From an uncultured Ruminococcus sp. (lineage in GTDB: Bacteria; Bacillota; Clostridia; Oscillospirales; Ruminococcaceae), in the NCBI GenBank assembly GCA_945867875.1, contig CAMBJF010000150.1:1-6021 (forward strand): a stretch of 6,021 nt of DNA. The letters run 5' to 3'. Below the pieces are notes generated by a model. The model worked only from the letters and a program-made list of their open reading frames with translations, was not told where the DNA came from and ran no database searches. Position 1 is the stretch's first letter, and each line of letters starts with the position of its first letter. Both the position numbers and the translations under genes were made by a program. Shown piece by piece: positions 5,513 to 6,021 of the stretch.

Positions 5513-6021
5513 ATGTTTAATAAGCTTTTCGATCTGTCGATAGATATAAAAAAGAGAATGCTTGCGGTGCTTGCCGCTGCGGGCTTTGTTTCAAATACAC
5601 TTGGATTTACGGTAAATATTGCGGTCTACGGTGTGAATGCCGTTACGATCGCCTGCGGCATATGCGCCGTGATAATAGGACTTGCGGGAATTTTGGGAAT
5701 AAAATCGTCGAAGGCTAAATTTTCCGTGGGGCTGATATTGGGGCTCATAAACATTTTCGAGTTCCCCATGCTCTATTTTGCCTATGGAATGGCGACATTT
5801 CCCTATATGCTTCTGGGACTTTTCTCCATAGTCCTTTTCTGCGATGAGAAAAAGCGTGGAGTGCTGTTTGCCCTCGGAATGATTTATGACGGCGCAGTGA
5901 TCGGGGCAAGGTTTGCTTTCGGCGATTACATAGTTCAGTATGACGATTCTGCATATTTCGGTTCGGGCCTAAGTGCTTTTCTCATCTCAGCTGCTGCCGT
6001 TTACTACAGCCTCAGCATCAT
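5513..6021 (+). CDS. Multi-spanning membrane protein, N-terminal part
   Basis: An open frame from ATG 5513 runs 169 codons to the window edge without a stop, so the 3' end is missing. After a short amphipathic lead (MFNKLFDLSIDIKKR) there are about six hydrophobic segments, near residues 17-39, 43-63, 71-91, 94-110, 116-135 and 149-169. Positive charges follow segments 2 (KSSKAK, 64-69) and 4 (DEKKR, 111-115), consistent with an N-in topology. A GAGG at 5496-5499 is a distant ribosome binding site; an in-frame stop at 5495 rules out a longer start, and ATG 5558 is a possible shorter one. Short conserved lead plus six helices is a common sensor module in Clostridia, placed before histidine kinase, GGDEF or phosphatase domains, but none of those is in view. 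I cannot assign a function. Confidence 0.8.
   Translation, partial: MFNKLFDLSIDIKKRMLAVLAAAGFVSNTLGFTVNIAVYGVNAVTIACGICAVIIGLAGILGIKSSKAKFSVGLILGLINIFEFPMLYFAYGMATFPYMLLGLFSIVLFCDEKKRGVLFALGMIYDGAVIGARFAFGDYIVQYDDSAYFGSGLSAFLISAAAVYYSLSI

Noticed and set aside
5745..5954. Reverse-strand 69-codon frame near the window end
   Set aside because: It overlaps the membrane-protein frame, whose hydrophobic periodicity, promoter and start are better supported.

Overview
This looks like a chromosomal housekeeping segment from a low-to-mid GC Firmicute, most likely a Clostridia member close to Ruminococcus (Oscillospiraceae). The basis is consensus sigma-A-type promoters, AAAGGAG-type ribosome binding sites, intrinsic terminators with U-tracts, the lon-engB (lonA-ysxC) adjacency known from Bacillus and other Firmicutes, and the general look of the proteins. 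The genus is inference. All recognised genes are on the + strand, and no mobile element, CRISPR array, tRNA or rRNA is visible.

Region 1 (1-4677) looks like one transcription unit. A good promoter (TTGCAT-17-TATAAT) at 51-79 is followed by a leader of about 125 nt with several inverted repeats and a possible 19-codon upstream ORF whose stop overlaps the lon start. Then come lon (ATP-dependent protease), engB (ribosome-assembly GTPase, YsxC/YihA family) and lysA (diaminopimelate decarboxylase, last step of lysine synthesis), with gaps of 35 and 46 nt. A strong intrinsic terminator at 4641-4677 closes the unit. I see no promoter between these genes. The operon would join protein quality control, 50S assembly and lysine synthesis; lon-engB is a familiar pair, while lysA is probably just a neighbour.

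Region 2 (4733-5370) is a single gene for a 172-residue DUF4240-like protein of unknown function. It has its own extended -10 promoter and ends in a hairpin terminator with a weak U-tract.

Region 3 (5404-6021) holds a third promoter with a perfect 14-bp palindrome over its -35/spacer region. It precedes the 5' part of a multi-spanning membrane protein that runs off the window; the visible 169 residues are nearly all transmembrane helices and the function cannot be assigned.

I found no convincing new biological system. The points worth a second look are regulatory: the structured lon leader with its overlapping uORF, the Shine-Dalgarno-sequestering alternative hairpins between lon and engB, a lysine-rich mini-ORF filling the engB-lysA gap, and the palindromic candidate operator before the last gene.
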